From NCBI GenBank assembly GCA_905250885.1, contig CAJNOQ010000495.1, positions 1 through 48,986 on the forward strand: DNA of 48,986 nucleotides. Direction: 5' to 3'. The DNA is from Didymodactylos carnosus. Its lineage: Eukaryota; Rotifera; Eurotatoria; Philodinida; Philodinidae. The notes under the pieces were generated by a model, which was given only the letters and a program-made list of their open reading frames with translations, did not search any database and was not told where the DNA came from. Shown piece after piece: positions 48,936 through 48,986 of the stretch (position 1 is its first letter; the number at the start of each line of letters is the position of its first letter). A program made the position numbers and the translations under genes.

Positions 48936-48986
48936 CTAAAAAATGAGAAAAAAAACATATTCATCTACTGTAAGTGTAAGGTAGGG

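Overview
This window is animal (metazoan) nuclear DNA: very AT-rich, with protein genes broken by many short introns (mostly 50-130 bp) that have GTAAGT-like donors and T-rich TTTTAG acceptors. The gene set is metazoan: an NFIL3/E4BP4-type bZIP factor, a large cyclophilin, a leucine-rich-repeat receptor, a G-protein gamma subunit, TBC1D22 and an FCHO-type endocytic adaptor. Small introns, strong AT bias, an FkbM-type methyltransferase gene and many decayed inverted-repeat elements would fit a bdelloid rotifer. That is an inference; the sequence alone does not prove the taxon.

Layout. Positions 1-2138 (minus) hold the bZIP gene, cut by the left edge. 5686-7270 (minus) is a complete 4-exon cyclophilin of 473 residues. 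8660-9350 is an odd cluster of a TTTCGTCAC motif in non-coding DNA. 12197-14477 (minus) is a two-exon LRR-Fn3-like type I membrane receptor of 721 residues. 14.5-21.3 kb is AT-rich DNA in which I see no gene. 21.5-28.9 kb is a repeat island: inverted-repeat arms, a 635-bp foldback element, a TA-flanked mariner-like MITE, a larger relative with a perfect hairpin, a second kind of MITE, and duplicated blocks. One of these blocks is an inverted, truncated copy of the 5' end of the FkbM gene that lies just to the right (29131-30311, plus). 31652-31852 (minus) is the G-gamma gene. 31.9-37.1 kb is gene-poor and carries two assembly defects: an N gap within poly(A), and an exact 227-bp duplication around a single N. 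37151-40349 (minus) is an 11-exon TBC1D22 (505 residues). 43158 to the right edge (minus) is an FCHO-like gene with at least 15 exons; its F-BAR-coding part lies outside the window.

Six of the seven intact or partial genes are on the minus strand. The exception is the FkbM gene, which is also the only gene that borders the repeat island. I see no operon-like or functional cluster. The genes belong to separate housekeeping or signalling roles (transcription, protein folding, adhesion/receptor, G-protein signalling, Rab GAP, clathrin endocytosis).

I reconstructed exon structures by hand from splice consensus, reading phase and protein similarity. Every join given keeps frame, but no transcript evidence was available.
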